Shown: piece after piece, positions 15,700-24,456 of the stretch | How positions within the stretch are numbered: position 1 is the stretch's first letter | Layout of the letters: each line of letters starts with the position of its first letter | DNA from: Bremerella alba | GTDB taxonomy: Bacteria; Planctomycetota; Planctomycetia; Pirellulales; Pirellulaceae | Reading direction: 5' to 3' | Assembly: GCF_013618625.1 (NCBI RefSeq) | Contig: NZ_JABRWO010000001.1 | Coordinates: 620,001 to 684,000 of the forward strand | Length of the DNA stretch: 64,000 nt | The notes under the pieces: model-generated | Seen by the model: only the letters and a program-made list of their open reading frames with translations | Database searches by the model: none | Told to the model about the DNA's origin: nothing | Position numbers and translations under genes: made by a program

Positions 15700-18516
15700 A
15701 TGTTCCGGCCCTATGCACATCGGCTCCATCCAACGATGGCCTCGGCAACGTTGGTGTTCATCCTTTCGCTGACCATCTTTGCTGTTGGCTGCACGCCACC
15801 CCCGACCGGGCGGCCATCGACCAGCAACACGACCCTCAATCCAAATCCCAATACGACGGTCTCTGATTCGACCGTAACGACTCCGGCCAAGCTGCCGGAA
15901 CCGGACGAAGTGCCTGTCGACGAAACCAAAATGGCCGTCGAAGCTTCCAACGTCGTTCCGGCCAAAACCAGTGAAGAACTGACCCCTGTCGTCACGCCGG
16001 ATGAAAAGCCAGGCAAGACGCTGGTCGACACCGTCGAGACCACCCCCTCGAAGACTAGCGATGAACTCACGCCGCCAGCGGTGACCGACACGCCTGCCGA
16101 TGCCGCCATGAAAGAAGAAGCGGTTAAAGAGGAAGTCACAACGGAAGCCAAAGAAGAGAAGCCGGTACCGAAAGAGATGACCAAACAGGAAGAGCCTGCC
16201 AAGCAAACTCCACCTGAAGAAGCTGCGGCGAAAAAAGAAGAGGCCAAACCGGTCGCGGAAGTCGCTTCGGCCAAGAAAACCACCACAGCCGCTTCCACCA
16301 CGCAAAGCGAAGCCGATCCCCAAGACTGGCTCTTTTGGCGTGGTCCTGAGTTCAACGGCATCAGCCGTGCTACTGGACTGCCTGATAGCTGGGACCCTGA
16401 AGGTGGCGAAGGCAGCAACGTCTTGTGGAAGCGAGACGACCTGGGTACCCGCAGCACGCCAGTGGTCATGAACGGCAAGCTGTTCATGCTGGCCGCCGCC
16501 GAACAAGGCACGCCTCGTGAAGGCGAACGCGTTGTCTGCGTCGACGCCAAGACCGGCGAAACGATCTGGGAAAACCGCTTCAACGTTTATCTATCAGACG
16601 TTCCCGTCGAACGGGTTGGCTGGTCTTCCGTCACGGCGGATCCAACCACCAACACAGTGTTCGCACTGGGCGTATGCGGTCATTTTCAATGTATCGACGC
16701 CGATACGGGGAAAACGATCTGGACGCATAAGATGCATGAAGAGTTCGGTATGCTGACCACATACGGAGGTCGAACCAATTTTCCCTTGGTCTTTGAAGAC
16801 CTGGTAATTATCAGCGGAATTGTTATCGGCTGGGGCGACTACGCCAAACCGGCCCACCGCTTTCTGGGCATCGACAAGGAAACGGGCGAAGTCGTTTGGT
16901 TCACCGAGACGACACCACTTCCTTACGACACCACCTACAGCACGCCGACCATCAAGATCGTCGATGGCATTCCCCAATACATCATTGGTGCCGGCGACGG
17001 AAAGATCTGGAGTATCCAGCCACGCACTGGCCAACACAATTGGAGCTTTTCGTTCGCCGCTCGTGGTTTGTTCAGCACGCCATTGATTGAAGGCGATCGG
17101 GTCTTCATGGCTCAAGGCGAAGAGAACGTAATCACCACCGAAGAGGATGGCAAAGTCAATGTCCAGGTCGACAACACCATGGGTGCGGTCGTTTCCGTAG
17201 ATGCCACCAAGCGAGGCGATATTTCAGTCTCGGGCGAGAACTGGAAAATCGTCGAGCTGGTCGCCAACCGCAGTGCACCTGTCATTGTCGATGGCAAGAT
17301 GTACCTGATCGACGACCGGGCCAAGATGTTTATCCTCGATCCCGAAACGGGCGAAGAGCTCTTTGATAAAGTCCGACTCGGCAGCAAGATGTTCGGCTCG
17401 CCGTTGTACGCCGACGGCAAGTTCTACCTGATGACCGAGAATGGCCGATACTACGTGCTTGGGCGACAAGACGATGGCAATATCGAGATCCTCTCGAAGG
17501 GACGCCTGCCTGACGGTGATGGGATCGCTTCGCCCATCTGTGCCCAGGGGCGACTCTACTTTCCGACTTCTGCGGCTCTTTACTGCGTAGGAACCGAAGA
17601 TCAGAAAACGGGCTTCAGTGGCTTGCCGGAACAACCCACAGAAGACCCCGTCTCGGAAGATCCCAAGCCGGCCCACGCTCAATTGATTCCGGCCGAAACG
17701 TTGATCTACCCCGGTAAGGAAGTCGACTACCGCGTTAAGCTCTTCAATGCTCGTGGTCAGTTCGTCAAGGATGCCGAGAAGGTTGATTACAGCGTTGAAG
17801 GTCCCGCCAAAATCGACCAGACCGGTAAACTGACCGCCAACGAAGACGCCGGGCATGCCCCGGCCTACGTCACGGCGAAGGCCGGCGACCTGACCGGTAA
17901 CTCTCGCTTACGAATCATCCCGGCACTGCCGTGGAGCTTCGACTTCGAGAACATCACCGTCGACGAGAAAACGGGCAAAGGTGAACCACCCATTACCTGG
18001 ATTGGTGCTCGCTATCGCCACGTGGTTCGTGACGTTGACGGCAACAAAGTCATGGTCAAGATCACGACCATCCCCAAGGGTACCCGCAGCCAAGGTTGGA
18101 TGGGCCACTCAGACTTGCATGACTACACGATCGAAGCCGACGTGATGGGTCACGAAAAAGATGGCCAACTTCCCGACATCGGCGTCACCGCCCAAGGCTA
18201 TATCTTCATGCTGATGGGGAACGAGTCGAAGGCCCGTGCGTTGACCTGGATCACCCAGCAGCGGATCGCCAAAGATGTTGACTTTACCTTAGAACCAGGC
18301 GTCTGGTATCACATTAAGTTCAAAGTTTCCAATCAGGATGACGGAACCGCCAAAGCCCAAGGCAAGGCCTGGAAGAAGGACGAGCCGGAACCGGAAGCTT
18401 GGATGGTGGAAATTGTGGACGCCGTTCCTAACACGACCGGCAGCCCGGGCCTCTTCGGCAATGCGAAGACTGGCGAAATCTACCTGGACAATATCAAGGT
18501 GACCCCGAATAGTTAA
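15700..18516 (+). CDS. PQQ-type beta-propeller lipoprotein with C-terminal beta-sandwich
   Basis: 938 residues from an ATG; an in-frame TTG 15 codons upstream is less likely. A lipobox ends at FAVGC, so it should be a lipoprotein. A ~170-residue Pro/Glu/Lys/Thr-rich linker follows. Then comes a PQQ/BamB-like propeller starting DWLFWRGPEFNGIS and carrying repeated blades ending in D..TGE..W (CVDAKTGETIWENR, CIDADTGKTIWTHK, GIDKETGEVVWFTE). The last ~200 residues (SFDFENITVDEKTGKGEPP, GLFGNAKTGEIYLDNIKV) look like a lectin- or laminin-G-like sandwich. The residues that bind PQQ in true dehydrogenases cannot be confirmed, so a binding role is as likely as redox activity. Confidence 0.88.
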   Translation: MFRPYAHRLHPTMASATLVFILSLTIFAVGCTPPPTGRPSTSNTTLNPNPNTTVSDSTVTTPAKLPEPDEVPVDETKMAVEASNVVPAKTSEELTPVVTPDEKPGKTLVDTVETTPSKTSDELTPPAVTDTPADAAMKEEAVKEEVTTEAKEEKPVPKEMTKQEEPAKQTPPEEAAAKKEEAKPVAEVASAKKTTTAASTTQSEADPQDWLFWRGPEFNGISRATGLPDSWDPEGGEGSNVLWKRDDLGTRSTPVVMNGKLFMLAAAEQGTPREGERVVCVDAKTGETIWENRFNVYLSDVPVERVGWSSVTADPTTNTVFALGVCGHFQCIDADTGKTIWTHKMHEEFGMLTTYGGRTNFPLVFEDLVIISGIVIGWGDYAKPAHRFLGIDKETGEVVWFTETTPLPYDTTYSTPTIKIVDGIPQYIIGAGDGKIWSIQPRTGQHNWSFSFAARGLFSTPLIEGDRVFMAQGEENVITTEEDGKVNVQVDNTMGAVVSVDATKRGDISVSGENWKIVELVANRSAPVIVDGKMYLIDDRAKMFILDPETGEELFDKVRLGSKMFGSPLYADGKFYLMTENGRYYVLGRQDDGNIEILSKGRLPDGDGIASPICAQGRLYFPTSAALYCVGTEDQKTGFSGLPEQPTEDPVSEDPKPAHAQLIPAETLIYPGKEVDYRVKLFNARGQFVKDAEKVDYSVEGPAKIDQTGKLTANEDAGHAPAYVTAKAGDLTGNSRLRIIPALPWSFDFENITVDEKTGKGEPPITWIGARYRHVVRDVDGNKVMVKITTIPKGTRSQGWMGHSDLHDYTIEADVMGHEKDGQLPDIGVTAQGYIFMLMGNESKARALTWITQQRIAKDVDFTLEPGVWYHIKFKVSNQDDGTAKAQGKAWKKDEPEPEAWMVEIVDAVPNTTGSPGLFGNAKTGEIYLDNIKVTPNS

Positions 18517-18579
18517 CTGTCGGGCTCCCTCCTCATTTCCCCCCTCAAATCAAACAGTTCACGTGCGAGCATAAAACCT

Positions 18580-20280
18580 ATGAAATCGACGTATGCTTAC
18601 TTGGCTATCGTAGGCTCAGCCTGCGTTGGCATGACAATCGCAGGCCTTTTGCCAGCAGGGCGCGCCGTCGCTCAGGATGAAGTGGCCAAGGCTGAAGTCA
18701 CCAAGGATTGGCCCCAATGGGGTGGTGACTCGAAGCGAAACAATGTCCCGACTGCCGCCAATATCCCCACGACTTGGGATATCGGCGGCTTCGACCGCTC
18801 CTCCGGCGAGTGGCAAAAGGAAGATGCCGAGAACATTAAGTGGGTCGCTGCGCTGGGTAGCCAGTCGTATGGCAACCCGGTTGTCGCCGACGGCAAGATC
18901 TTTGTTGGCACCAACAATGGAAGCGGTTACATCGACCGTTATCCGTCGAAGGTCGACCTCGGTTGTTTGATCTGTTTCGACGAAGCCACCGGCGAATTCC
19001 TGTGGCAGCACTCGAGCGAAAAGCTACCCACCGGGCGCGTCCACGATTGGCCTCTGCAGGGTATCTGCTGTGCTCCATACATCGAAGGCAAACGCCTTTG
19101 GTTCGTCACCAGCCGCGGCGAAGTTCGCTGTCTGGATACCGAAGGCTTCCGCGACGGTGAAAACAATGGTCCTTACAAGGACGAAGAATTCACCGGCGAA
19201 AAAGAGGCCGACACGATCTGGATTTACGACATGATGAAAAACCTGGGCGTGTCGCAGCACAACATGTGCAGCTGCTCGGTGACTTGCCTGGGCGACATCC
19301 TGTTTGTGAACACCTCCAACGGTGTCGACGAGTCGCACATCGTGATTCCTTCGACGGAAGCTCCTAGCTTCATCGCCATGGACAAAAACACCGGCGAAGT
19401 CCTCTGGACCGATAAGTCACCCGGCACGAACATTCTGCATGGTCAATGGTCGAGCCCGACCGTAGCCGAGCTGGGCGGCGTCCCGCAAGTTATTTTCGCT
19501 GGCGGCGACGGCTGGGTATATTCCTTCAAGGCAGACAAAGGGACCGACGGCAAGCCGGAACTGCTGTGGAAGTTCGACGGCAACCCGAAGACCTCGAAGT
19601 GGGTTCTCGGCGGTCGTGGTACTCGTAACAACATCATCGCCACACCGGTTGTCTACGACGACAAGGTCTACGTCGCGGTTGGCCAAGACCCGGAACACGG
19701 CGAAGGGGAAGGTCACCTGTGGTGCTTAGACCCAACAAAACGCGGTGACGTCAGTGCTGAACTGGCCATGAAAATCGAAGGTAGCCAGCGTGTGCCGATC
19801 GAGCATCGCCGCATTCAAGCTGTGATCGAAGAAGATAGCGAAGTCGCCGTTCCCAATCCCAACAGCGCCGTCATCTGGCACTATTCGACCTTCGACCAGG
19901 ACGAAGACGGCGAAATCGGATTCGAGGAAACGATGCACCGCAGCATCGGTACCTGTACCATCAAGGACGACATCCTGTACATCGCCGACTTCAGCGGACT
20001 GCTGCACTGCTTGAACGCCCAGACCGGTAAGCTGAACTGGACGTACGATATGTTCGCCGCTGCCTGGGGTTCAGCCTTGATTGTCAACGATCACGTTTAC
20101 ATCGGTGACGAAGATGGCGACGTCGCGGTCTTCAAGCTGTCGGCCGATCCCGACGATGCCGAACCGCTGGAAGAGATCAGCATGGGCAATTCGGTCTACT
20201 CGACACCCATCGTTGCCAATGGCGTCTTGTACATCGCCAATAAGACGCACCTCTTCGCAATCACCGAGGGTGGCGAGTAA
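18580..20280 (+). CDS. Secreted PQQ-type beta-propeller protein
   Basis: 566 residues with a signal peptide (YLAIVGSACVGMTIAGLLPAGRAVA). The body is a propeller with blades such as DWPQWGGDSKRNN, CFDEATGEFLWQHS, AMDKNTGEVLWTDK and CLNAQTGKLNWTYD. It contains short acidic inserts (DQDEDGEIGFEE, DEDGDVAVFKL) that could bind Ca2+ in EF-hand-like fashion. Its start lies 63 bp after the stop of the preceding propeller gene on the same strand, and a strong terminator follows, so the two are probably co-transcribed. Electron-transfer and scaffolding roles are both possible. Confidence 0.88.
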   Translation: MKSTYAYLAIVGSACVGMTIAGLLPAGRAVAQDEVAKAEVTKDWPQWGGDSKRNNVPTAANIPTTWDIGGFDRSSGEWQKEDAENIKWVAALGSQSYGNPVVADGKIFVGTNNGSGYIDRYPSKVDLGCLICFDEATGEFLWQHSSEKLPTGRVHDWPLQGICCAPYIEGKRLWFVTSRGEVRCLDTEGFRDGENNGPYKDEEFTGEKEADTIWIYDMMKNLGVSQHNMCSCSVTCLGDILFVNTSNGVDESHIVIPSTEAPSFIAMDKNTGEVLWTDKSPGTNILHGQWSSPTVAELGGVPQVIFAGGDGWVYSFKADKGTDGKPELLWKFDGNPKTSKWVLGGRGTRNNIIATPVVYDDKVYVAVGQDPEHGEGEGHLWCLDPTKRGDVSAELAMKIEGSQRVPIEHRRIQAVIEEDSEVAVPNPNSAVIWHYSTFDQDEDGEIGFEETMHRSIGTCTIKDDILYIADFSGLLHCLNAQTGKLNWTYDMFAAAWGSALIVNDHVYIGDEDGDVAVFKLSADPDDAEPLEEISMGNSVYSTPIVANGVLYIANKTHLFAITEGGE

Positions 20281-20303
20281 CCTTCGCACCCAATCACGCA
20301 TCC

Positions 20304-20343
20304 AAAACGCAGGAGTGACTCCTTGTCGCCCCTGCGTTTTTTT
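20304..20343 (+). terminator. Intrinsic terminator of the propeller-gene pair
   Basis: AAAACGCAGG pairs with CCTGCGTTTT across a 17-base loop and is followed by more Ts, 23 bases after the stop codon. Confidence 0.85.
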
Positions 20344-20376
20344 ATGTGAACAGCACCCACGGATTAACCCCAACCA

Positions 20377-20529
20377 GGGTGGCCCAAAGTTTCATCTCTG
20401 GGTGGCCGAAGGCCACAAGCGGCTAGTGAATGAATGTTGCCTAAGATGGAAACGTTCCACTTCGTACAAGCCTGATGCATTAGCCGCTTGTCGGCGATGC
20501 CGACCCAGAGATAAATCTCTGGGCCACCC
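20377..20529 (+). repeat. Full copy (A) of the dispersed structured repeat
   Basis: A 153-bp element: GGGTGG, a degraded CCCAAAG..CTCTGGG block, GTGGCC-GAA-GGCCAC hairpin, ACAAGCGGCTA, a 55-bp centre containing TGGAA-ACG-TTCCA, TAGCCGCTTGT, GTCGGC-GAT-GCCGAC hairpin, CCCAGAGAT-AA-ATCTCTGGG hairpin, CCACCC. The S stem (ACAAGCGGCTA with TAGCCGCTTGT) is 11 bp and perfect. It lies after a terminator and before the receiver gene. Confidence 0.88.
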
Positions 20530-20620
20530 ATTGGATCGCGTGCTGAACCATCCTGTCTCCCTATTAGTGTTCATCCTTGTAATCCGTGGTTAACTCCGTT
20601 TTCCCTTAGGAACCCAGAAC

Positions 20621-20992
20621 ATGCCTAAACAAGTTCTCGATGTCGGCAACTGTGGTTACGACCATAGTTCGCTGAAGAACCTGATTGAACGAAACTTCGA
20701 CGCAAAGGTCCTTCAATCGCACGGTCCGACCGACACGCTGAAGATGTTGCGCGAACAATCCTTCGCCCTGGTGGTCATTAATCGTAAGCTCGACCGCGAT
20801 CACTCTGACGGGATGGATATCCTCAAGGACATGAAAGCGGACGAGCAGTTGCAGGATATCCCGGTCCTGCTACTCTCGAACTTCGAGGACGCCCAAGCCA
20901 ACGCCCAGGAAGTGGGTGCCGTTCCCGGTTTTGGTAAGCGTGACCTGGGCAAGGAGACGACCCTGAAAAAGCTACAGCCCTATCTAGGATAG
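20621..20992 (+). CDS. Degenerate receiver-like (CheY fold) protein
   Basis: 123 residues, one domain, no output module. The alternating beta/alpha pattern and the block FALVVINRKLDRDHSDGMDIL match a response-regulator receiver, followed by DIPVLLLSNF and GAVPGFGKRD in the places of the conserved Ser/Thr and Lys strands. The residue that should be the phospho-accepting Asp at the end of beta-3 is Asn54, and the N-terminal acidic pair is reduced (DVGNCGYD). Phosphorylation in the usual way is therefore doubtful. It starts two bases before csaA ends its spacer, with no gap for a separate promoter, so the two are probably co-transcribed. Confidence 0.75.
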   Translation: MPKQVLDVGNCGYDHSSLKNLIERNFDAKVLQSHGPTDTLKMLREQSFALVVINRKLDRDHSDGMDILKDMKADEQLQDIPVLLLSNFEDAQANAQEVGAVPGFGKRDLGKETTLKKLQPYLG

Positions 20993-20994
20993 CC

Positions 20995-21333
20995 ATGACA
21001 AAAATTACCTGGAACGACTTCGAGGCCGTCGAGCTACGCGTCGGTACAATCGTCGAGGTCGAAGATTTCCCCGAGGCTCGCCGTCCTGCTTATAAGCTGA
21101 AAGTCGACTTTGGCGAGCCGCTCGGCATTAAAAAGTCGAGCGCTCAGATCACGCAGCTCTATACGCGAGAAGAGCTGCTGGGCAAACAAGTCATCGCCGT
21201 CACTAACTTCCCTCCGAAACAAATCGGCCCCATCCGCAGCGAGGTCCTCGTCACCGGTTTCTACGGCGAAGACGGCGCCGTAACCCTTGCTGTGCCTGAC
21301 AAGCCCACCCAAAACGGCAATCGTCTGGCTTGA
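20995..21333 (+). CDS. csaA: CsaA-like tRNA-binding domain protein / export chaperone
   Basis: 112 residues forming a stand-alone EMAP/tRNA-binding OB fold: WNDFEAVELRVGTIVEVEDF, then KLKVDFGEPLGIKKSSAQIT, LLGKQVIAVTNFPPKQIGP and SEVLVTGFY. Length and motifs fit CsaA, a homodimer that acts as a chaperone linked to protein export and binds tRNA. The start codon lies two bases after the stop of the receiver-like gene, which implies a common transcript. The receiver partner is unusual for csaA. Confidence 0.92.
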   Translation: MTKITWNDFEAVELRVGTIVEVEDFPEARRPAYKLKVDFGEPLGIKKSSAQITQLYTREELLGKQVIAVTNFPPKQIGPIRSEVLVTGFYGEDGAVTLAVPDKPTQNGNRLA

Positions 21334-21408
21334 GGCATCTACCAGGGGCATTGGCCGCCCCTGGCTATATTCGGTCGGGCCTTAAGAATTTTGTTCTAAT
21401 TGTTTCGC

Positions 21409-22440
21409 CTACTTCATAATCTGCTGTGAAATGCAGTGGAAAGCCCCTAAGCCCCATACCAAATCGATCGCTTCGATTGGCACGACCTTGCGGTCGGGGA
21501 AGCACTTGTCGAGCGTCTCGCAGGCCTTCTCATCGGCATCGTCACCAAACTGCGGCACGATGACAATGTCGTTGGCGATGTAGAAGTTGCAGTAGCTGGC
21601 CGGCAAGCGCTGGTCGTCCTGGTATTTGGCCTTGGGCATAGCCAGCGGAATGACTTCCAATGGCTGCTCATTCAGGTCAGTCATCGCTTCCAGATCTTGG
21701 AAGTTCTGCCGAAGCGCTTCGTAGTTCTCGTCGCTCTTATCTTCTTCGTAGGCGGCAACGACGGTCCCTAGCCCCACGAACCGGGCCAGTTCGTCGATGT
21801 GACCATCGGTATCGTCCCCGGCGATCCCATGATGCAGCCACAATATTTTCTCGGCGCACAAGTAGTCGCACAAAAACTTCTCGGTCTCAGCCTGCGAAAG
21901 ATGCGGGTTTCGGTTCGGGTTCAATAGGCACTCGGTCGTGCTCAAGACGAGCCCAGCCCCATTGCCATCGACGGCTCCTCCTTCCATGACAATGCCTGGC
22001 TGAAAGCGGCCAAAGCCCAGCTTCTCGGAAAGACGCTCCGGCACGGCTTGGTCGTCATCCCACGGCGGATACTTGCCACCCCAGGCATTGTAATTCCAGT
22101 CGACCGCCATCCACGGCTTACCTTGCGGTGCCTTCAGGAAGCTCGGCCCATGGTCGCGGGCCCAAGCATCGTTCGTGGGGATCGCATGAATAAACACGTT
22201 AGGAAGATGCCCTACCTGGTCTTCGGCCTGGGTTAGCACATCTCCGGCAGCCGCCAGAATATGAACGTCCTCGACCTCGCACAAGGCCGTCACTAGCTGC
22301 TTGTACACGCCAGGGACAGGCTCGAACTTCCCGGGCCACGACTCGCGGTTATGGGGCCACGAAAGGAGCGTTCCGACGTGCGGCTCCCACTCGGCTGGCC
22401 AGCGATACGCTTGTTGTTTGGGCGTCAGCCGATCGTTCAT
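21409..22440 (-). CDS. aguA: Agmatine deiminase
   Basis: 343 residues of the peptidyl-arginine deiminase-like family. Visible blocks are WEPHVGTLLSWPHNRESWPG, AWARDHGPSF, VMEGGAVDGNGAG (substrate loop), LHHGIAGDDTDGHIDELARF (catalytic Asp/His) and the C-terminal nucleophile in GLGAFHCISQQ, with Cys336. It converts agmatine to N-carbamoylputrescine and ammonia. Its ATG overlaps the stop region of aguB by four bases, so it is translated from the same message, and together they make putrescine from arginine-derived agmatine. The arginine decarboxylase is not in the window. Confidence 0.96.
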   Translation of the reverse strand: MNDRLTPKQQAYRWPAEWEPHVGTLLSWPHNRESWPGKFEPVPGVYKQLVTALCEVEDVHILAAAGDVLTQAEDQVGHLPNVFIHAIPTNDAWARDHGPSFLKAPQGKPWMAVDWNYNAWGGKYPPWDDDQAVPERLSEKLGFGRFQPGIVMEGGAVDGNGAGLVLSTTECLLNPNRNPHLSQAETEKFLCDYLCAEKILWLHHGIAGDDTDGHIDELARFVGLGTVVAAYEEDKSDENYEALRQNFQDLEAMTDLNEQPLEVIPLAMPKAKYQDDQRLPASYCNFYIANDIVIVPQFGDDADEKACETLDKCFPDRKVVPIEAIDLVWGLGAFHCISQQIMK

Positions 22441-23324
22441 GAGGTGATATCCCCATCGATAAATCGCTTGGTCAGTCCGCTATAGGCATCAATGCGACGA
22501 TCACGTAGGAAAGGCCAATGCGTTCTCGAGAATTCGATCTGAGCCAGGTTGCACTCGACGACTAAAATCTCTTCCTTATCGTGCGAGCCGACCTCCAGCA
22601 GCGTGCCGGTCGGGTCGACCACGAACGAGTGCCCCCAGAATTCGATGTTGTCTTCAATGCCCACGCGATTGGGTGCGGCCACAAACACACCGTTGGCGAT
22701 TGCATGACTCCGCATCATCGTTTCCCAGGCAGACACCTGGGCGGGGCCGTACTCTTGCTTCTCGGGATGCAGCCAGCCGATCGCCGTAGGGTACACCAAA
22801 ATCTGAGCCCCAGTCAGCGCCGTCAAGCGAGCCGCTTCGGGGAACCATTGATCCCAGCAAATACAAACGCCCACGCGGCCATACTTGGTGTCGAACGTGC
22901 GGAAGCCGATATCGCCCGGTGTGAAATAAAACTTCTCGTAATAGTGCGGATCGTCAGGGATGTGCATTTTGCGGTACATGCCCAGAAACGCTCCGTCGGC
23001 GTCGAAGACGGCAGCCGTGTTGTGGTAGACGCCTTCGGCACGCTTCTCGAACAACGAGGCCACTACGACCACGCTGTGCTCCTTTGCGGCGGCTTGAATG
23101 CGTTCGCTAGTCGGGCCGGGGATTGGTTCGGCCAGTTGAAACTGAATGTGGTCCTCGGTCTGGCAGAAGTAGAGACCGGGGAACAGTTCCTGCAGGCAAA
23201 CGATGTTCGCTCCCTGTTGGGCGGCCTCGGCGATCTTGGCAACCGCCTTGTCGACGTTCTCTTGCTTATTGCCGCTGCACGTCATCTGCACAACGGCCAC
23301 GTTGACCTTGTCCGGTTTGCTCAT
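22437..23324 (-). CDS. aguB: N-carbamoylputrescine amidase
   Basis: 295 residues of the nitrilase/carbon-nitrogen hydrolase fold. The catalytic triad is visible: Glu46 in CLQELFPG, Lys119 in MYRKMHIPDD and Cys156 in VCICWDQWFPE. It hydrolyses N-carbamoylputrescine to putrescine, CO2 and ammonia in the cytosol. It is the first gene of a two-gene minus-strand operon with aguA (four-base overlap), which fixes its substrate better than sequence alone would. The 68-bp gap to bioD holds the divergent promoters. Confidence 0.95.
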   Translation of the reverse strand: MSKPDKVNVAVVQMTCSGNKQENVDKAVAKIAEAAQQGANIVCLQELFPGLYFCQTEDHIQFQLAEPIPGPTSERIQAAAKEHSVVVVASLFEKRAEGVYHNTAAVFDADGAFLGMYRKMHIPDDPHYYEKFYFTPGDIGFRTFDTKYGRVGVCICWDQWFPEAARLTALTGAQILVYPTAIGWLHPEKQEYGPAQVSAWETMMRSHAIANGVFVAAPNRVGIEDNIEFWGHSFVVDPTGTLLEVGSHDKEEILVVECNLAQIEFSRTHWPFLRDRRIDAYSGLTKRFIDGDITS

Positions 23325-23392
23325 ATTTCTGACTGCTTACTACCCTGAAGCGATGCTGGGATGCGAACTGGCAAAATGGTACTATTTCCCCT

Positions 23393-24103
23393 ATGAACGG
23401 AAAAGCACCACGAGGACTCTTCATTACCGGAAATAATACAGGCGTCGGCAAGACCCACGTAGCCGGTTTGATCGCCCAGAGCCTGCAAAATGCGGGCCTC
23501 CGCGTCGGCACATACAAGCCGGCGGCGAGTGGATTGGTCGAAAAGGAGGGCCAGTGGATCTCGGAAGATGTCCAAACGTTGTGGGAAGCTTCCGGCAAAA
23601 TGTGGGACGCCAAGCACATCTGCCCGCAAACGTTTCATGCTCCGTTGGCCCCCCATCTGTCGGCTCGGGCCGAAGGGAAGGATATCGACACGACCCTTTT
23701 GCGAACCGGCTTCGACCACTGGAAGCAGCAGCAAGCCGCCGGCAAATGCGACTTCATTCTGGTTGAAGGGGCCGGAGGTCTGCTATCGCCCATGTCGGAC
23801 GAAGACTACGTCGCCGACCTGGCCTTGGAATTCGGCCTGCCGCTGATTGTTGTAGCGGCCAATCGGCTGGGCATGATCAACGAGACGCTACAAACGCTTC
23901 TCACGGCCCAATCTTACCAGGCAGGTGTTCTCGTTGCAGGCATCGTTTTGAACGACTTGGAAGCGGATACCAGCGACATCAGCCGAACCACCAACCGAGG
24001 CGAACTGGCCCGCCGCAGCCACGTGCCGATTTTGACGCACGTACCCTTCGGAGCGAAGCAACTGCCGGAAGAAGTCGACTGGCAATCGCTGGCCAGGGGA
24101 TAG
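23393..24103 (+). CDS. bioD: Dethiobiotin synthetase
   Basis: 236 residues. The P-loop GNNTGVGKT starts at residue 13, followed by VGTYKPAASG (substrate lysine), the QTFHAPLAPHLSAR segment, LVEGAGGLLSPM and LPLIVVAANRLGMINETL, all in BioD order. It closes the ureido ring of dethiobiotin using ATP and CO2, the penultimate step of biotin synthesis. The other bio genes are not in the window. It is transcribed divergently from aguB and followed by a copy of the structured repeat rather than an ordinary terminator. Confidence 0.95.
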   Translation: MNGKAPRGLFITGNNTGVGKTHVAGLIAQSLQNAGLRVGTYKPAASGLVEKEGQWISEDVQTLWEASGKMWDAKHICPQTFHAPLAPHLSARAEGKDIDTTLLRTGFDHWKQQQAAGKCDFILVEGAGGLLSPMSDEDYVADLALEFGLPLIVVAANRLGMINETLQTLLTAQSYQAGVLVAGIVLNDLEADTSDISRTTNRGELARRSHVPILTHVPFGAKQLPEEVDWQSLARG

Positions 24104-24135
24104 TCCACCGTCTGTTGGCTTCGTCCAACCACCTG

Positions 24136-24286
24136 GAGTGGCCCAGAGATTCATCTCTGGGTAGCAGCTGGCTACAAGCGGCTAGTGAATGGAGGTTACT
24201 AAGGTAGAAACATTCTACTTCGTACTGGCCTGATGCATTAGCCGCTTGTCGGCTACACCGACCCAGAGATAAATCTCTGGGCCAAT
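24136..24286 (+). repeat. Full copy (B) of the dispersed structured repeat
   Basis: About 151 bp with the same architecture and centre orientation as copy A. Its left outer hairpin is intact (CCCAGAGAT-TC-ATCTCTGGG). The second left hairpin reads GTAGC-AGCTG-GCTAC where copy A has GTGGCC-GAA-GGCCAC. The central hairpin reads TAGAA-ACA-TTCTA where copy A has TGGAA-ACG-TTCCA. These are paired substitutions that keep the stems. The rest of the 353-bp gap to the next gene shows no gene. Confidence 0.88.
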
Positions 24287-24456
24287 CGTTACGTCTGCGA
24301 TGATAGGCCACGAGTGACCCCCACGGGCAAAAAGTTGGAAAAAAACTGCCTTTCTGCAAATCGCTGGCGGAAAGTGTCTCGTCTCTCTGGGTGAGCTCAG
24401 CAGATAAGTAACACGCAAAACACTCATCTCCAACCGAAATGTGCGGGTCAAAAACG

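Noticed and set aside
20392-20574. Small frames running through repeat copies (also at 13.1-13.4, 23.9-24.6 kb)
   Set aside because: They translate the repeat itself; frames shift between copies and no ribosome site is present. Such frames may be annotated as proteins elsewhere but look spurious.
22581-23348. 255-residue plus-strand frame over aguB
   Set aside because: It is a shadow of aguB, which has a complete catalytic triad and operon context.
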